From Diaphorobacter nitroreducens (GTDB lineage Bacteria; Pseudomonadota; Gammaproteobacteria; Burkholderiales; Burkholderiaceae_C), in assembly GCA_003755025.1 (NCBI GenBank), contig RJVL01000003.1, positions 186,001 through 250,000 of the forward strand: DNA of 64,000 nucleotides, written 5' to 3'. The notes below the pieces were generated by a model that saw only the letters and a list, made by a program, of their open reading frames with translations, had not been told where the DNA came from and did not search any database. The translations under genes and the position numbers were made by a program. The number at the start of each line of letters is the position of its first letter. The stretch's first letter is position 1. Positions 55,898-64,000 of the stretch are shown here, in pieces.

Positions 55898-56935
55898 ATG
55901 ATGCCCGGCTTCTTTCATACAGGCTGCAGGGTTGTGCGTCGTTTCCTCGCATTGGTGTTGCTCATCGTGATCGCCGTGGGCGCTGTGGCCGCCTGGTGGC
56001 TGCAGGCGCCGTTGCCGGTGCGCGCGGACGTGCCCGCCGGCCAGCCGCTGGAGCTGGAGATCGAGCCTGGCACCACGCCACGCAGCGTGGCCCGCGCGGT
56101 GGTGCGGTCGGGCATGGCCACGGATGCAGACGTGCTGTTCCTGTGGTTCCGGCTGTCGGGCAAGGACCGCGAGATCAAGGCCGGCAACTACGAGATTCCC
56201 CAGGGCACCAGCCCCTACGCGCTGCTGCAGAAGCTGGTGCGCGGCGAGGAGGCATTGCGCGCCGTCACGCTGGTGGAAGGCTGGACCTTTCGCCAGGTGC
56301 GCCAGGCGCTGGCGCGGGCCGAGCAGCTCAAGCCCGACACCCAGGGCCTGAGCGACGCGGACATCATGGAGCGCCTGGGCCGCGCGGGCGTGCCCGCGGA
56401 GGGGCGCTTCTTTCCCGACACCTACACCTATGCCAAGGGCAGCAGCGACATTGCCGTGCTGCGTCGCGCGCTGCACGCCATGGACCGGCGTCTGGACGCG
56501 GCCTGGGCGCAGCGCGCGCCGGACACGCCGCTCCAATCCGCCGACCAGGCGCTGATCCTGGCGAGCATCGTCGAGAAGGAAACCGGCCGCGCCGAAGACC
56601 GCGCGCAGATCGCCGGCGTGTTCAGCAACCGCCTGCGCGTGGGCATGCTGCTGCAGACCGACCCCACGGTGATCTACGGCCTGGGTGAGAAGTTCGACGG
56701 CAACCTGCGCCGCCGTGACCTCACCGCCGACACCCCCTACAACACCTACACACGTGTGGGCCTGCCGCCCACGCCGATTGCCATGCCAGGCAAGGCGGCG
56801 CTGTTGGCCGCGGTGCAGCCCGCGCCCACCAAGGCGCTGTACTTCGTGGCGCGCGGCGACGGTTCCAGCCACTTCAGCAGCACGCTCCAAGACCACAACC
56901 GTGCGGTGAACCGCTACCAACGCGGCCAGAAATGA
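55898..56935 (+). CDS. mltG: Endolytic murein transglycosylase MltG
   Basis: A 345-residue inner-membrane enzyme that cuts nascent glycan strands and sets their length. One N-terminal helix ([20 protein letters not shown]) anchors it. A LysM-like region follows ([20 protein letters not shown]). The catalytic domain contains [20 protein letters not shown], whose Glu is the expected catalytic residue, and [31 protein letters not shown]. Two adjacent ATGs (55898, 55901) are possible starts. It overlaps tmk by 4 bases. Confidence 0.95.
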   Translation: MMPGFFHTGCRVVRRFLALVLLIVIAVGAVAAWWLQAPLPVRADVPAGQPLELEIEPGTTPRSVARAVVRSGMATDADVLFLWFRLSGKDREIKAGNYEIPQGTSPYALLQKLVRGEEALRAVTLVEGWTFRQVRQALARAEQLKPDTQGLSDADIMERLGRAGVPAEGRFFPDTYTYAKGSSDIAVLRRALHAMDRRLDAAWAQRAPDTPLQSADQALILASIVEKETGRAEDRAQIAGVFSNRLRVGMLLQTDPTVIYGLGEKFDGNLRRRDLTADTPYNTYTRVGLPPTPIAMPGKAALLAAVQPAPTKALYFVARGDGSSHFSSTLQDHNRAVNRYQRGQK

Positions 56936-57585
56936 CCAACGGCGCATTCATCACCTTCGAGGGCATCGACGGCGCGGGCAAGTCCTCGCACATCGACGCG
57001 CTGGCCCAGGCGCTGCGCGCTGCGGGGCATACCGTGACCCTGACGCGCGAGCCCGGCGGCACACCGCTGGCCGAGAAGCTGCGCGGGATGCTGCTGCACG
57101 ACAGCATGGACGCGCTGACCGAAACGCTGCTGGTGTTTGCCGCGCGGCGCGACCATCTGCGCTGCGTGATCGAGCCGGCGCTGGCACGCGGCGAGGTGGT
57201 GTTGTGCGACCGGTTCACCGATGCCACCTTTGCCTACCAGGGCGCAGGGCGCGGCTTCGATCTGGAGGTGCTATCGTATATGGAGCGCCTTGCGCAGACT
57301 GGTGTTGGTCTGCAGCCCGATTTGATGCGAAACCCGGACCTCACGCTGTGGTTCGACGTGCCACCTGAGGTGGCCGCGCAGCGCCTGTCCGCCGCGCGCG
57401 CGCCCGACCGCTTCGAGTCGCAGCCTGTGGAATTCTTCACCCGCGTGGCGCGCGGCTATGCCGACCGCGCCGCGGGAGCGCCGCAGCGCTTTGCGCGCAT
57501 CGACTCGTCGCAGCCGCGCGAGCAGGTTGCCGCGCAGCTGCGTGCCGTAGTGGCCGCACACGGCTGGCTGGCGCAGACGCCATGA
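56932..57585 (+). CDS. tmk: Thymidylate kinase
   Basis: A 217-residue kinase making dTDP from dTMP. The P-loop is [20 protein letters not shown]; the lid/substrate motifs [18 protein letters not shown] and [20 protein letters not shown] are complete. [18 protein letters not shown] is the adenine-side strand. It overlaps mltG and holB by 4 bases each. The order mltG-tmk-holB-pilZ is conserved in many proteobacteria. Confidence 0.97.
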   Translation: MTNGAFITFEGIDGAGKSSHIDALAQALRAAGHTVTLTREPGGTPLAEKLRGMLLHDSMDALTETLLVFAARRDHLRCVIEPALARGEVVLCDRFTDATFAYQGAGRGFDLEVLSYMERLAQTGVGLQPDLMRNPDLTLWFDVPPEVAAQRLSAARAPDRFESQPVEFFTRVARGYADRAAGAPQRFARIDSSQPREQVAAQLRAVVAAHGWLAQTP

Positions 57586-58580
57586 GTGCCACGGTTGCCC
57601 CCTGGATCGCCGCGCAGCGCCAGACGCTGCTGGCCCAGCGCGGCCACGCGTGGCTGCTGCAGGGCCCGTCCGGCCTGGGCCAGTACACGCTGGCGCTGGA
57701 GCTGGTGCGCGCCTGGCTGTGCGATGCGCCCACCGCGCACGGCGCCTGCGGCCAGTGCGCCAGCTGCCATGGCATCGATGTGCATACGCATGCCGACCTG
57801 TGCGTGCTCATGCCCGAAACGCAGGCGCTGGCCCTGGGCTGGCCGCTGCCCGAGAAGGCGCAGGCCGAGATCGAGGACAAGAAGCGCAAGGCCAGCCGCG
57901 AGATCCGGGTGGAGGCCATGCGCGACGCGGTGGAGTTCGCCCAGCGCACTAGCGGGCGTGGCCGCGGAAAGGCCGTGCTGGTCTACCCGGCAGAGCAGAT
58001 GAACCATGTGACGGCCAACGCGCTGCTCAAGACGCTGGAGGAGCCGCCGGGCGACGTGCGGTTTGTGCTGGCCACCGAGGCCGCGCACGAACTGCTGCCC
58101 ACCATCCGCAGCCGCTGCCTGGGGCACACCCTGCAGTGGCCCGATCCGGCCCAAAGCCAGCAATGGCTGGTAGAGCAGGGCGTGCCCGCTGATGCGGCCG
58201 AGGCCCTGCTGCGCGCCGCCGGCGGCCGGCCTGACGACGCATTAGCCCTGGCGCGTGCGGGCCGCAGCCCGCAGACCTGGGCGCTGCTGCCCAAGGCCGT
58301 GGCGCGCGGCGACGTGTCGGCGCTGGCCGGGCTGGAACCCGCACAGGCCGTAGATGCCTTGCAAAAGCTCTGCCACGATCTGCTGGCGCAACGCGTGGGT
58401 GCACAGCCGCGCTATTTCTCGCCCGCCGACTTGCCCGCGCCGCCCGGCGTGGGGCCGCTCACGCGCTGGTCGCGCGCCCTCGCCAAGGAGGCGCGCACGG
58501 CCGAGCACCCCTTCAACGCCGGCCTGATGCTGGAGTCGCTTGTGGCGCAGGCGCGCCACACACTAAACTCGCGCCATTGA
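57582..58580 (+). CDS. holB: DNA polymerase III, delta' subunit
   Basis: A 332-residue clamp-loader subunit. The P-loop position reads [16 protein letters not shown] and lacks the Lys, as in other delta' proteins, which do not hydrolyse ATP. Four Cys (C-x8-C-x2-C-x2-C, in [16 protein letters not shown]) form the zinc site. The SRC motif is in [33 protein letters not shown] is characteristic. It is coupled to tmk by a 4-base overlap. Confidence 0.96.
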   Translation: MSATVAPWIAAQRQTLLAQRGHAWLLQGPSGLGQYTLALELVRAWLCDAPTAHGACGQCASCHGIDVHTHADLCVLMPETQALALGWPLPEKAQAEIEDKKRKASREIRVEAMRDAVEFAQRTSGRGRGKAVLVYPAEQMNHVTANALLKTLEEPPGDVRFVLATEAAHELLPTIRSRCLGHTLQWPDPAQSQQWLVEQGVPADAAEALLRAAGGRPDDALALARAGRSPQTWALLPKAVARGDVSALAGLEPAQAVDALQKLCHDLLAQRVGAQPRYFSPADLPAPPGVGPLTRWSRALAKEARTAEHPFNAGLMLESLVAQARHTLNSRH

Positions 58581-58596
58581 AAGCCTTCTACGACCT

Positions 58597-58956
58597 ATGA
58601 GCAGTCCCTCCACAGCGCCGCGCCCCAGCGTCATGCAGCTGAACATCAAGGAAAAGGCCGCGCTGTACGCAGCCTATATCCCGTTCTTCGAAGAGGGCGG
58701 CATCTTCGTGCCCACGGCGCGCGAATACAAGCTCGGCGATGATGTGTACGTGCTGCTCACGCTGCCCGACGACCCGCAGCGCTACCCCGTGGCCGGCCGC
58801 GTGGCCTGGGTGACACCCGCGCGCGCCGCGGGCAACCGCACGCAGGGCGTAGGCATCCAGTTCCCCAAGGACGAGAAGTCGCGCCAGCTCAAGCACAAGA
58901 TCGAGGAAGTGCTGGGCACGGCCCTGGCGTCTGAACGGCCTACGCAGACCATCTAA
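58597..58956 (+). CDS. pilZ: Type IV pilus PilZ-family protein
   Basis: A 119-residue PilZ-domain protein of the kind needed for type IV pilus assembly. MQLNIKEKAALYAAYIPFFE and GGIFVPTAREYKLGDDVYVL match. The RxxxR motif that would bind c-di-GMP is absent, as in PilZ itself, and GNRTQGVGIQFPKDEKSRQL ends the domain. It lies 16 bases after holB. A terminator follows before tatD. Confidence 0.92.
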   Translation: MSSPSTAPRPSVMQLNIKEKAALYAAYIPFFEEGGIFVPTAREYKLGDDVYVLLTLPDDPQRYPVAGRVAWVTPARAAGNRTQGVGIQFPKDEKSRQLKHKIEEVLGTALASERPTQTI

Positions 58957-58982
58957 GGGCAACCCTTCGCGGGCCCCGCAGG

Positions 58983-59019
58983 ATGCCGACCGCGCCCGCC
59001 GGTCGGCATTTTTGTTTTT
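58983..59019 (+). terminator. Rho-independent terminator between pilZ and tatD
   Basis: ATGCCGACCG (58983-58992) pairs with CGGTCGGCAT (59000-59009) around a 7-base loop, then TTTTGTTTTT. It lies 10 bases before the tatD start. Confidence 0.93.
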
Positions 59020-59029
59020 CGAGACCACC

Positions 59030-59839
59030 ATGTTTGTCGATTCCCACTGCCACCTGAACTTTCCCGAACTCATCAGCCAGTTGCCGCAGATCCGCCAGGC
59101 CATGGCCGAGGCGCAGGTGGACCGCGCGCTGTGCATCTGCACCACGATGGAGGAGTTCTCCGCCGTGCACGCGCTGGCGACCGGCTATGACAACTTCTGG
59201 GCCACGGTCGGCGTGCACCCGGACAACGAAGGCGTGGCCGAGCCCTCCGTGCAGGACCTGCTGGAGCGCGCAGCGCTGCCGCGCGTGGTGGCCATCGGGG
59301 AGACGGGGCTGGACTACTACGGCATGGATGACCGCAAGGGCGGCCGCAGCATCGCCGACCTAGAGTGGCAGCGCGAGCGCTTTCGCACGCACATCCGCGC
59401 TGCGCGCGCGGCGGCCAAGCCGCTGGTGATCCACACGCGCAGCGCGTCGCAGGACACCCTGGCCATCCTGCGCGAAGAGGGCGAGGACGGTGCGGGCAAC
59501 CGTGCGGGCGGCGTGTTCCACTGCTTCACCGAAACCGCCGAGGTGGCCCGCGCGGCGCTGGACCGGGGCTACTACATCTCGTTCTCGGGCATCGTCACGT
59601 TCAAGAACGCGCAGGACCTGCGCGACGTGGCCGCCTTTGTGCCCATGGACCGCCTGCTCATCGAGACCGACAGCCCGTATCTGGCGCCGGTGCCTTACCG
59701 GGGCAAGACCAACAACCCGTCTTATGTGCCCTACGTCGCCCAGCAGCTGGCACAGGTGAAAGGGCTGAGCGTCCAGCAGGTGGCCGAGGCAACCAGCCGT
59801 AACTTCGAGCAACTTTTCTTGAGCAAGGAGGCAGTATGA
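59030..59839 (+). CDS. tatD: TatD-family metal-dependent DNase
   Basis: A 269-residue TIM-barrel hydrolase. Metal ligands are in [49 protein letters not shown] and [13 protein letters not shown]; the final Asp is in [17 protein letters not shown]. The start is the ATG of MFVDSH. It follows a terminator, so some of its transcription may depend on readthrough or a separate promoter. The stop overlaps the ankyrin gene start (ATGA). Confidence 0.95.
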   Translation: MFVDSHCHLNFPELISQLPQIRQAMAEAQVDRALCICTTMEEFSAVHALATGYDNFWATVGVHPDNEGVAEPSVQDLLERAALPRVVAIGETGLDYYGMDDRKGGRSIADLEWQRERFRTHIRAARAAAKPLVIHTRSASQDTLAILREEGEDGAGNRAGGVFHCFTETAEVARAALDRGYYISFSGIVTFKNAQDLRDVAAFVPMDRLLIETDSPYLAPVPYRGKTNNPSYVPYVAQQLAQVKGLSVQQVAEATSRNFEQLFLSKEAV

Positions 59840-60522
59840 AGAGCCTGTTGCAGCGTCGCAGCGCCCTGGCGTGGCTCGCCGTGGTTGCCGCCGGCACCGC
59901 GGGGCCGGCGCATGCCGGCGCGTACGACGATTTCCTGCGTGCCATCGCGCGCGACGATGCCGCCACGGTGGCTTCGCTGCTGCGCCGCGGGTTTGACCCC
60001 AACGCGCGCGATCCCAAGGGGCAGCCCGCGCTGATCCTGGCCCTGCGCGAGGAAGCGCGGCAGGTGGCCGAGGTGCTGATCGCCGCCAAGGGGCTGAAGG
60101 TGGAGGAGCGCAATGCCAAGGACGAAAGCGCGCTGATGATGGCCGCGTTGCGCGGCAATCTGCCCGCTGCGCGCGGCCTGATCGCGCGCGAGGCGGACGT
60201 CAACAAGACCGGCTGGGCGCCGCTGCACTATGCCGCCGCGAGCACCACGGCCGATGCCGCGGCCATGGTGGCGCTGTTGCTGGAGCATCACGCCTACATC
60301 GACGCCGCATCGCCCAACGGCACCACGCCGCTGATGATGGCCGTGCGCTACGGCACGGCGGATGCGGCGCGCCTGCTGATCAGCGAGGGGGCCGACCCAT
60401 CGCTGAAGAACCAACTGGGCCTGTCGGCCGTGGATTTCGCCATGCGCGCCGACCGGCAGGACATGGTGCAACTGGTGGCGGAGGCCGTACGCCGCCGCCA
60501 GCCGGACCGCGGGAAATGGTAG
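59836..60522 (+). CDS. Exported ankyrin-repeat protein
   Basis: A 228-residue protein with a signal peptide ([20 protein letters not shown], cleavage near AHA-G). About five ankyrin repeats follow (e.g. [40 protein letters not shown] and [20 protein letters not shown]). Such proteins usually bind other proteins in the periplasm. It is coupled to tatD by a 4-base overlap. The charged end ([10 protein letters not shown]) follows the last repeat. Confidence 0.9.
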   Translation: MKSLLQRRSALAWLAVVAAGTAGPAHAGAYDDFLRAIARDDAATVASLLRRGFDPNARDPKGQPALILALREEARQVAEVLIAAKGLKVEERNAKDESALMMAALRGNLPAARGLIAREADVNKTGWAPLHYAAASTTADAAAMVALLLEHHAYIDAASPNGTTPLMMAVRYGTADAARLLISEGADPSLKNQLGLSAVDFAMRADRQDMVQLVAEAVRRRQPDRGKW

Positions 60523-60546
60523 GCCCTTGGGCGCGTACGCTATGAA

Positions 60547-60640
60547 TAACGGAGCTGCTGGCGCTTTTCAGCTGGAAGTTTCAGGTCAAAAGAGTGCTAC
60601 ATCGCTTACAGGGTAAGCGCAAGCAGCTATTGTTTTGGTA
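60547..60640. repeat. Pair of degenerate palindromic repeats in opposite orientation between convergent genes
   Basis: GGAGCTGCTGGCGCTTTTCA (left orientation) is followed by GCTTACAGGGTAAGCGCAAG and CAGCTATTGTTTTGGTAG (right orientation). They occupy the gap between the ankyrin and msbA genes and could fold as a large stem. Confidence 0.65.
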
Positions 60641-60644
60641 GTCG

Positions 60645-62429
60645 TCATGCGCCGCCATGTGCGCGCAGGCGAGCGTACAGGCCGCCCCGGGCCAACAGCT
60701 CCGCGTGGGGGCCCTGCTCGACGATGCGCCCTTGCTCCATGACCACCACGCGGTCCGCGTGTTCGATGGTGGAGAGGCGGTGGGCAATTACCAGCGTGGT
60801 GCGCCCCTGCATGAGGTGCTGCAGGGCCTGCTGTACCAGGCGTTCGGATTCGGTATCCAGTGCCGAGGTGGCCTCGTCGAGGATGAGCACCGGAGCGTCG
60901 CGGTAGAGCGCCCGCGCGATGGCCAGCCGCTGCCGCTGTCCGCCCGACAGCTGCGTCGCGTTGTGCCCCACCACGGTGTGCATACCCTGCGGGAGGCTGG
61001 CCACGTACTCGGCGAGGTTCGCTGCGTCCAGACAGTGCTGCACACGTTGCTCGTCCACGGCAGCGCCCAGCGCCACGTTGGCGGCGACGCTGTCGTTGAA
61101 CATCACCACGTCCTGGCTCACCATGGCGAATTGCGCGCGCAGGCTGGGCAACGCCCACTGGTCGGTCGCCACGCCATCCAGCAGCACCTGGCCGCTGCTG
61201 GGGCTGAGAAAGCGCGGCAGCAAGTTCACCAGCGTGGTCTTGCCGGCACCGGAGGGGCCAACGAACGCCACCACTTCGCCCGGGCGGATGTCCAGGCTCA
61301 CGGCGTCCAGTGCGGGTGCCTGGTCGGGACGGAAGGACACGGTCACGTTGCGCAGGGCAATCGCCCCCTGGGCGCGCTGCGCGGTGTGCGTGCCGCCTGT
61401 CTCGGCCGGCGCCTCGTGCAGCAGGGCCAGACCCCGTTCCAGCGCCGCCACGCCACGCGTGATGGGGTTGGCGATGTCGGCCATGCGGCGGATGGGCGCT
61501 ATCAACATCAGCATCGCCGCGATGAACGAGGCGAAACCGCCCACGGTCACGTCCTTGGCACCGTTGCCATGGCTTTGCCACAGGGCGATGCAGATCACGG
61601 TGGACAGCGCGCCCGCGGACAGCAACTGCGTGGTGGGCGTCATGGCGGCCGAGGCGATCGTGGATTTGATGGCCAGGCGGCGCAGGCGCTGGCTCAGCGT
61701 GTCAAAGCGCGCGGCCTGCTCGGCCTGGGCGCCGTGCAGGCGTACCACACGGTGGGCCAGCACGTTCTCTTCGACCACATAGGCCAAGTCGTCGGTGGCC
61801 TGCTGGCTGCTTTTAGTGATCTTGTACAGGCGCCGCGAGAGCGTCTTCATCACCCAGGCCACCCCCGGCACCAGCACGGCCACGATCAGCGTGAGTTGCC
61901 AGTTCAGGTAGATGAGATAACCCAGCAGGGCGACCAGCGTGAAACCGTCGCGCGACAGGCCCAGCAGCGCCTGGACCAGCGAGGTGAACCCGGTCTGCAC
62001 CTCATACACCACGGTGTTGGACAGTGCGCTGGCCGACTGGCGATGGAAAAGCCCCATGTCCGCCGCCAGCAGCCGCTCGAACAGCGCCGTGCGCAGGCGC
62101 AGCATGCCCTCGTTGGCGATGCGCGTGAGGGCGTACTGTCCCGTGAACTGGGCCAGCCCACGCACCAGGAAGACGCCGATGATGGCCACGGGAACCATCC
62201 ACAGCTCCAGCGATCCTTCTGTAAAACCCTGGTCCAGCAATGGTTTGAGAAGCGCGGGAATCAATGGCTCGGTAGCGGCCGCGACGATCGTCGCCAATAC
62301 CGCCATGGTCCATGCCAGCCGCTGGTGACCGAAGTACGGATGGAGCCTGCGCAACCGCTCCCACAGCGAAAGAGGCTGCGGAGCTTGCTGCAAAGTGGTC
62401 TTTGGCGCGCTATGATTCGAATCTTGCAT
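60645..62429 (-). CDS. msbA: Lipid A export ATP-binding/permease protein MsbA
   Basis: A 594-residue homodimeric half-transporter that flips lipid A-core across the inner membrane. The first ~320 residues have six helices (LAWTMAVLATIVAAATEPLI, MLRLRTALFERLLAADMGLF). The ATPase domain has Walker [17 protein letters not shown], signature LSGGQRQRLAIARAL and Walker B VLILDEATSALDTESERLV. The start ATG gives MQDSNHSAPKTTL. It is divergent from tolB and convergent with the ankyrin gene. Confidence 0.93.
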   Translation of the reverse strand: MQDSNHSAPKTTLQQAPQPLSLWERLRRLHPYFGHQRLAWTMAVLATIVAAATEPLIPALLKPLLDQGFTEGSLELWMVPVAIIGVFLVRGLAQFTGQYALTRIANEGMLRLRTALFERLLAADMGLFHRQSASALSNTVVYEVQTGFTSLVQALLGLSRDGFTLVALLGYLIYLNWQLTLIVAVLVPGVAWVMKTLSRRLYKITKSSQQATDDLAYVVEENVLAHRVVRLHGAQAEQAARFDTLSQRLRRLAIKSTIASAAMTPTTQLLSAGALSTVICIALWQSHGNGAKDVTVGGFASFIAAMLMLIAPIRRMADIANPITRGVAALERGLALLHEAPAETGGTHTAQRAQGAIALRNVTVSFRPDQAPALDAVSLDIRPGEVVAFVGPSGAGKTTLVNLLPRFLSPSSGQVLLDGVATDQWALPSLRAQFAMVSQDVVMFNDSVAANVALGAAVDEQRVQHCLDAANLAEYVASLPQGMHTVVGHNATQLSGGQRQRLAIARALYRDAPVLILDEATSALDTESERLVQQALQHLMQGRTTLVIAHRLSTIEHADRVVVMEQGRIVEQGPHAELLARGGLYARLRAHGGA

Positions 62430-62550
62430 GAGGGGCGGATTCTACGTTTCGGCTATTGCAGACCGGCACAGTTTGTCACATGGCACGCTACGCTATGTGT
62501 AACATGCGAGGCTCTGTTTGCCGGCATTTGACGGTTATTCGATGGTTCCA

Positions 62551-63873
62551 ATGACTATTGACCGCATCCCCAATACCCCTTCCTTCCGCACGGCTCTGCC
62601 GCAGCTTTCGCGGCGCCACGCCATTGCAGCCTTGGCTGCCAGTTCATCCCTTTCAGCGCTTGCGCAGTTCCGTGTGGAAATCACGGGCGTAGGACTGACG
62701 CAACTGCCCATTGCGATTGCACCGTTCCGTGGCGAACCGCAGTCGCCGCAGAAAATATCCGCCATCGTCCAGGCTGACCTGGAGCGCAGCGGGCGCTTTT
62801 TGGGCGTGGACGCGTCGGGTGTCGCGCTGGATGAATCGTCCCGTCCCGATCTGTCCCTGTGGCGTCAGCGCAAGGCCGACGCACTCACCTCCGGCAGCAT
62901 CACGCGCTTGGCCGACGGCCGTTTCGACGTGCGATTCCGCTTGTGGGACGTGGTCAAGGCGCAGGACCTGGGCGGCCAGAGCTTCGTGGTCACGCAGGCC
63001 GACCTGCGTCTGGTGGCGCACCGCATTGCCGACTTCGTCTACGAAAAACTCACCGGCGAGCGCGGTATCTTCTCCACCCGCATTGCGTATGTGACCAAAG
63101 CCGGCTCGCGCTACAGCCTTTGGGTGGCCGATGCGGACGGCGAGAACGCGCAGTCAGCGCTTTCCAGTCCTGAGCCGATCATTTCTCCCGCATGGGCGCC
63201 CACCGGGACCCAGCTGGCTTACGTATCGTTCGAGTCGCGCAAGCCGGTGGTGTACGTGCATGACGTGGCCACAGGCCGCCGCCGTTTGATCGCCAATTTC
63301 CGTGGCTCCAACAGTGCCCCTGCTTGGTCGCCCGATGGCCGTACCTTGGCCGTGACCCTCAGCCGCGACGGGGGCTCGCAGCTCTACACCATCGACGCCA
63401 ACGGCGGTGAGCCGCGCCGCCTGATGCAAAGCAGCGGCATCGACACGGAGCCCGTGTTCTCCAGCGACGGCCGCAGCATCTACTTCGTCAGCGACCGTGG
63501 AGGTTCGCCCCAGGTGTACCGCGTGGCAGCCAGCGGGGGAGGCGCGGAGCGCGTGACCTTCAACGGGTCCTACAACATTTCACCCAGCATCAGTCCCGAT
63601 GGTCAGTGGTTGGCCTACATTTCCCGCGTGGGCGGCGCCTATAAGCTGCACGTGATGGATTTGAAGTCGGGCAGCGTGACGGCTGTGACCGACACCTCCG
63701 CCGATGAGAATCCCAGCTTTGCTCCCAATAGCCGCCTGATCGTCTATGCCACGCAGCAGCAGGGTCGCGAAGCCCTGATGACCACCACGCTGGACGGCAA
63801 AATCAAAGCGCGTCTGGCGGGGCAGGGTGGAGATATCCGCGAGCCCGACTGGGGCCCGTTCCAGAACAAATAA
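62551..63873 (+). CDS. tolB: Tol-Pal system periplasmic protein TolB
   Basis: A 440-residue exported beta-propeller protein that binds Pal and TolA to hold the outer membrane during division. The signal peptide (SRRHAIAALAASSSLSALA) has a twin Arg but not a full Tat motif, so Sec export is likely. Domain D1 includes VEITGVGLTQLPIAIAPFRG. Propeller blades repeat the pattern SPAWAPTGTQLAYVSFESRK, PAWSPDGRTLAVTLSRDG, SPSISPDGQWLAYISRVG. ATGs at 62542 and 62551 and a TTG at 62518 are all possible starts. Pal follows 39 bases downstream. tolQ, tolR and tolA are not adjacent upstream. Confidence 0.93.
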   Translation: MTIDRIPNTPSFRTALPQLSRRHAIAALAASSSLSALAQFRVEITGVGLTQLPIAIAPFRGEPQSPQKISAIVQADLERSGRFLGVDASGVALDESSRPDLSLWRQRKADALTSGSITRLADGRFDVRFRLWDVVKAQDLGGQSFVVTQADLRLVAHRIADFVYEKLTGERGIFSTRIAYVTKAGSRYSLWVADADGENAQSALSSPEPIISPAWAPTGTQLAYVSFESRKPVVYVHDVATGRRRLIANFRGSNSAPAWSPDGRTLAVTLSRDGGSQLYTIDANGGEPRRLMQSSGIDTEPVFSSDGRSIYFVSDRGGSPQVYRVAASGGGAERVTFNGSYNISPSISPDGQWLAYISRVGGAYKLHVMDLKSGSVTAVTDTSADENPSFAPNSRLIVYATQQQGREALMTTTLDGKIKARLAGQGGDIREPDWGPFQNK

Positions 63874-63912
63874 GTTTCCGTTTTTCGAACAACTGCTCTT
63901 CAGGAGTTATTA

Positions 63913-64000
63913 ATGAACCGTTTTCCCTTCAAGCGCGTGTCCCTGGCGCTCTCCATCGTCGCCCTCATGGCAGGCTGCAGCTCCGGCGTCAAGCTGGACG
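63913..64000 (+). CDS. pal: Peptidoglycan-associated lipoprotein Pal (3' partial)
   Basis: Only 29 codons are inside the window. They give a lipoprotein signal (RVSLALSIVALMAGCSSG) whose lipobox LMAGC would be cleaved before the Cys, which is lipidated. The ribosome site is AGGAGTTATTA. Its position after tolB makes Pal the obvious identity. The gene continues past the right edge. Confidence 0.85.
   Translation, partial: MNRFPFKRVSLALSIVALMAGCSSGVKLD

Overview
This 64 kb window is a GC-rich, densely coded stretch of chromosome from a betaproteobacterium, most likely a member of the Comamonadaceae (Acidovorax-like). The assignment is inference. It rests on GC bias, betaproteobacterial gene neighbourhoods (tmk-holB-pilZ-tatD, tolB-pal, a second IF-1 gene), and a dispersed palindromic repeat built on CTAGCGCTT / AAGCGCTAG plus GCTATTG, a signature I associate with this family. 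No prophage, transposase, CRISPR array or rRNA is visible. The only RNA gene seen is tRNA-Pro(TGG).

Layout. 1-9 kb: a DUF349 protein cut by the left edge, an Rrf2/IscR-type regulator lacking the cluster cysteines, a lone N-formylglutamate deformylase, phosphatidylserine decarboxylase, an HPP membrane protein with CBS domains, an IF-1 gene behind an attenuator-like leader, tRNA-Pro, and a DUF1624 membrane protein. 9-12.6 kb (minus strand): selO-msrB-yciB-bolA family-parvulin, the first four joined by 4-base overlaps; this looks like a redox/envelope maintenance operon. 12.8-26.7 kb (plus): acyl-CoA ligase, a five-gene branched-chain-type ABC importer, a hydratase/dehydrogenase fusion, thiolase, a diguanylate cyclase and an acyl-CoA dehydrogenase. 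Together these suggest uptake, CoA activation and beta-oxidation of an organic acid.

27-34 kb (minus): a PhnD/PhnC/PhnE-type importer with a tandem-fused permease, an MFS transporter, an orphan periplasmic binding protein and a guanine-deaminase-like enzyme. 34.7-39.5 kb (plus): two short-chain dehydrogenases, a PaaI-type thioesterase, a CurA-like reductase, an ElaA-like acetyltransferase and a GST-like protein. 39.6-43.1 kb: a DUF1566 protein and two translationally coupled MFS drug transporters of different families. 43.3-50.8 kb: DUF72, a small Cys-motif protein, Tex, an HDOD protein, a patatin-like phospholipase and a HAMP/PAS membrane protein with no output domain. 50.9-54.9 kb: an iron-type alcohol dehydrogenase, a hydratase-family protein with a signal peptide, an HSL-type esterase and a thioesterase-acetyltransferase fusion. 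55-60.5 kb: ygfZ, then mltG-tmk-holB-pilZ-tatD-ankyrin. 60.6-64 kb: msbA divergent from tolB-pal, with pal cut by the right edge.

The most distinctive feature is the palindromic repeat, present at about fifteen sites. It sits in 3' intergenic regions (often between convergent genes) and also, kept in frame, inside at least five genes. It additionally forms part of one signal peptide and supplies one stop codon. Other points of interest are the mutually exclusive hairpins ahead of infA, the fused PhnE permease with a possibly selenate-type binding protein, the YbgC-GNAT fusion, and the exported hydratase-like protein. Nothing here is a clear-cut new defence or mobile system.
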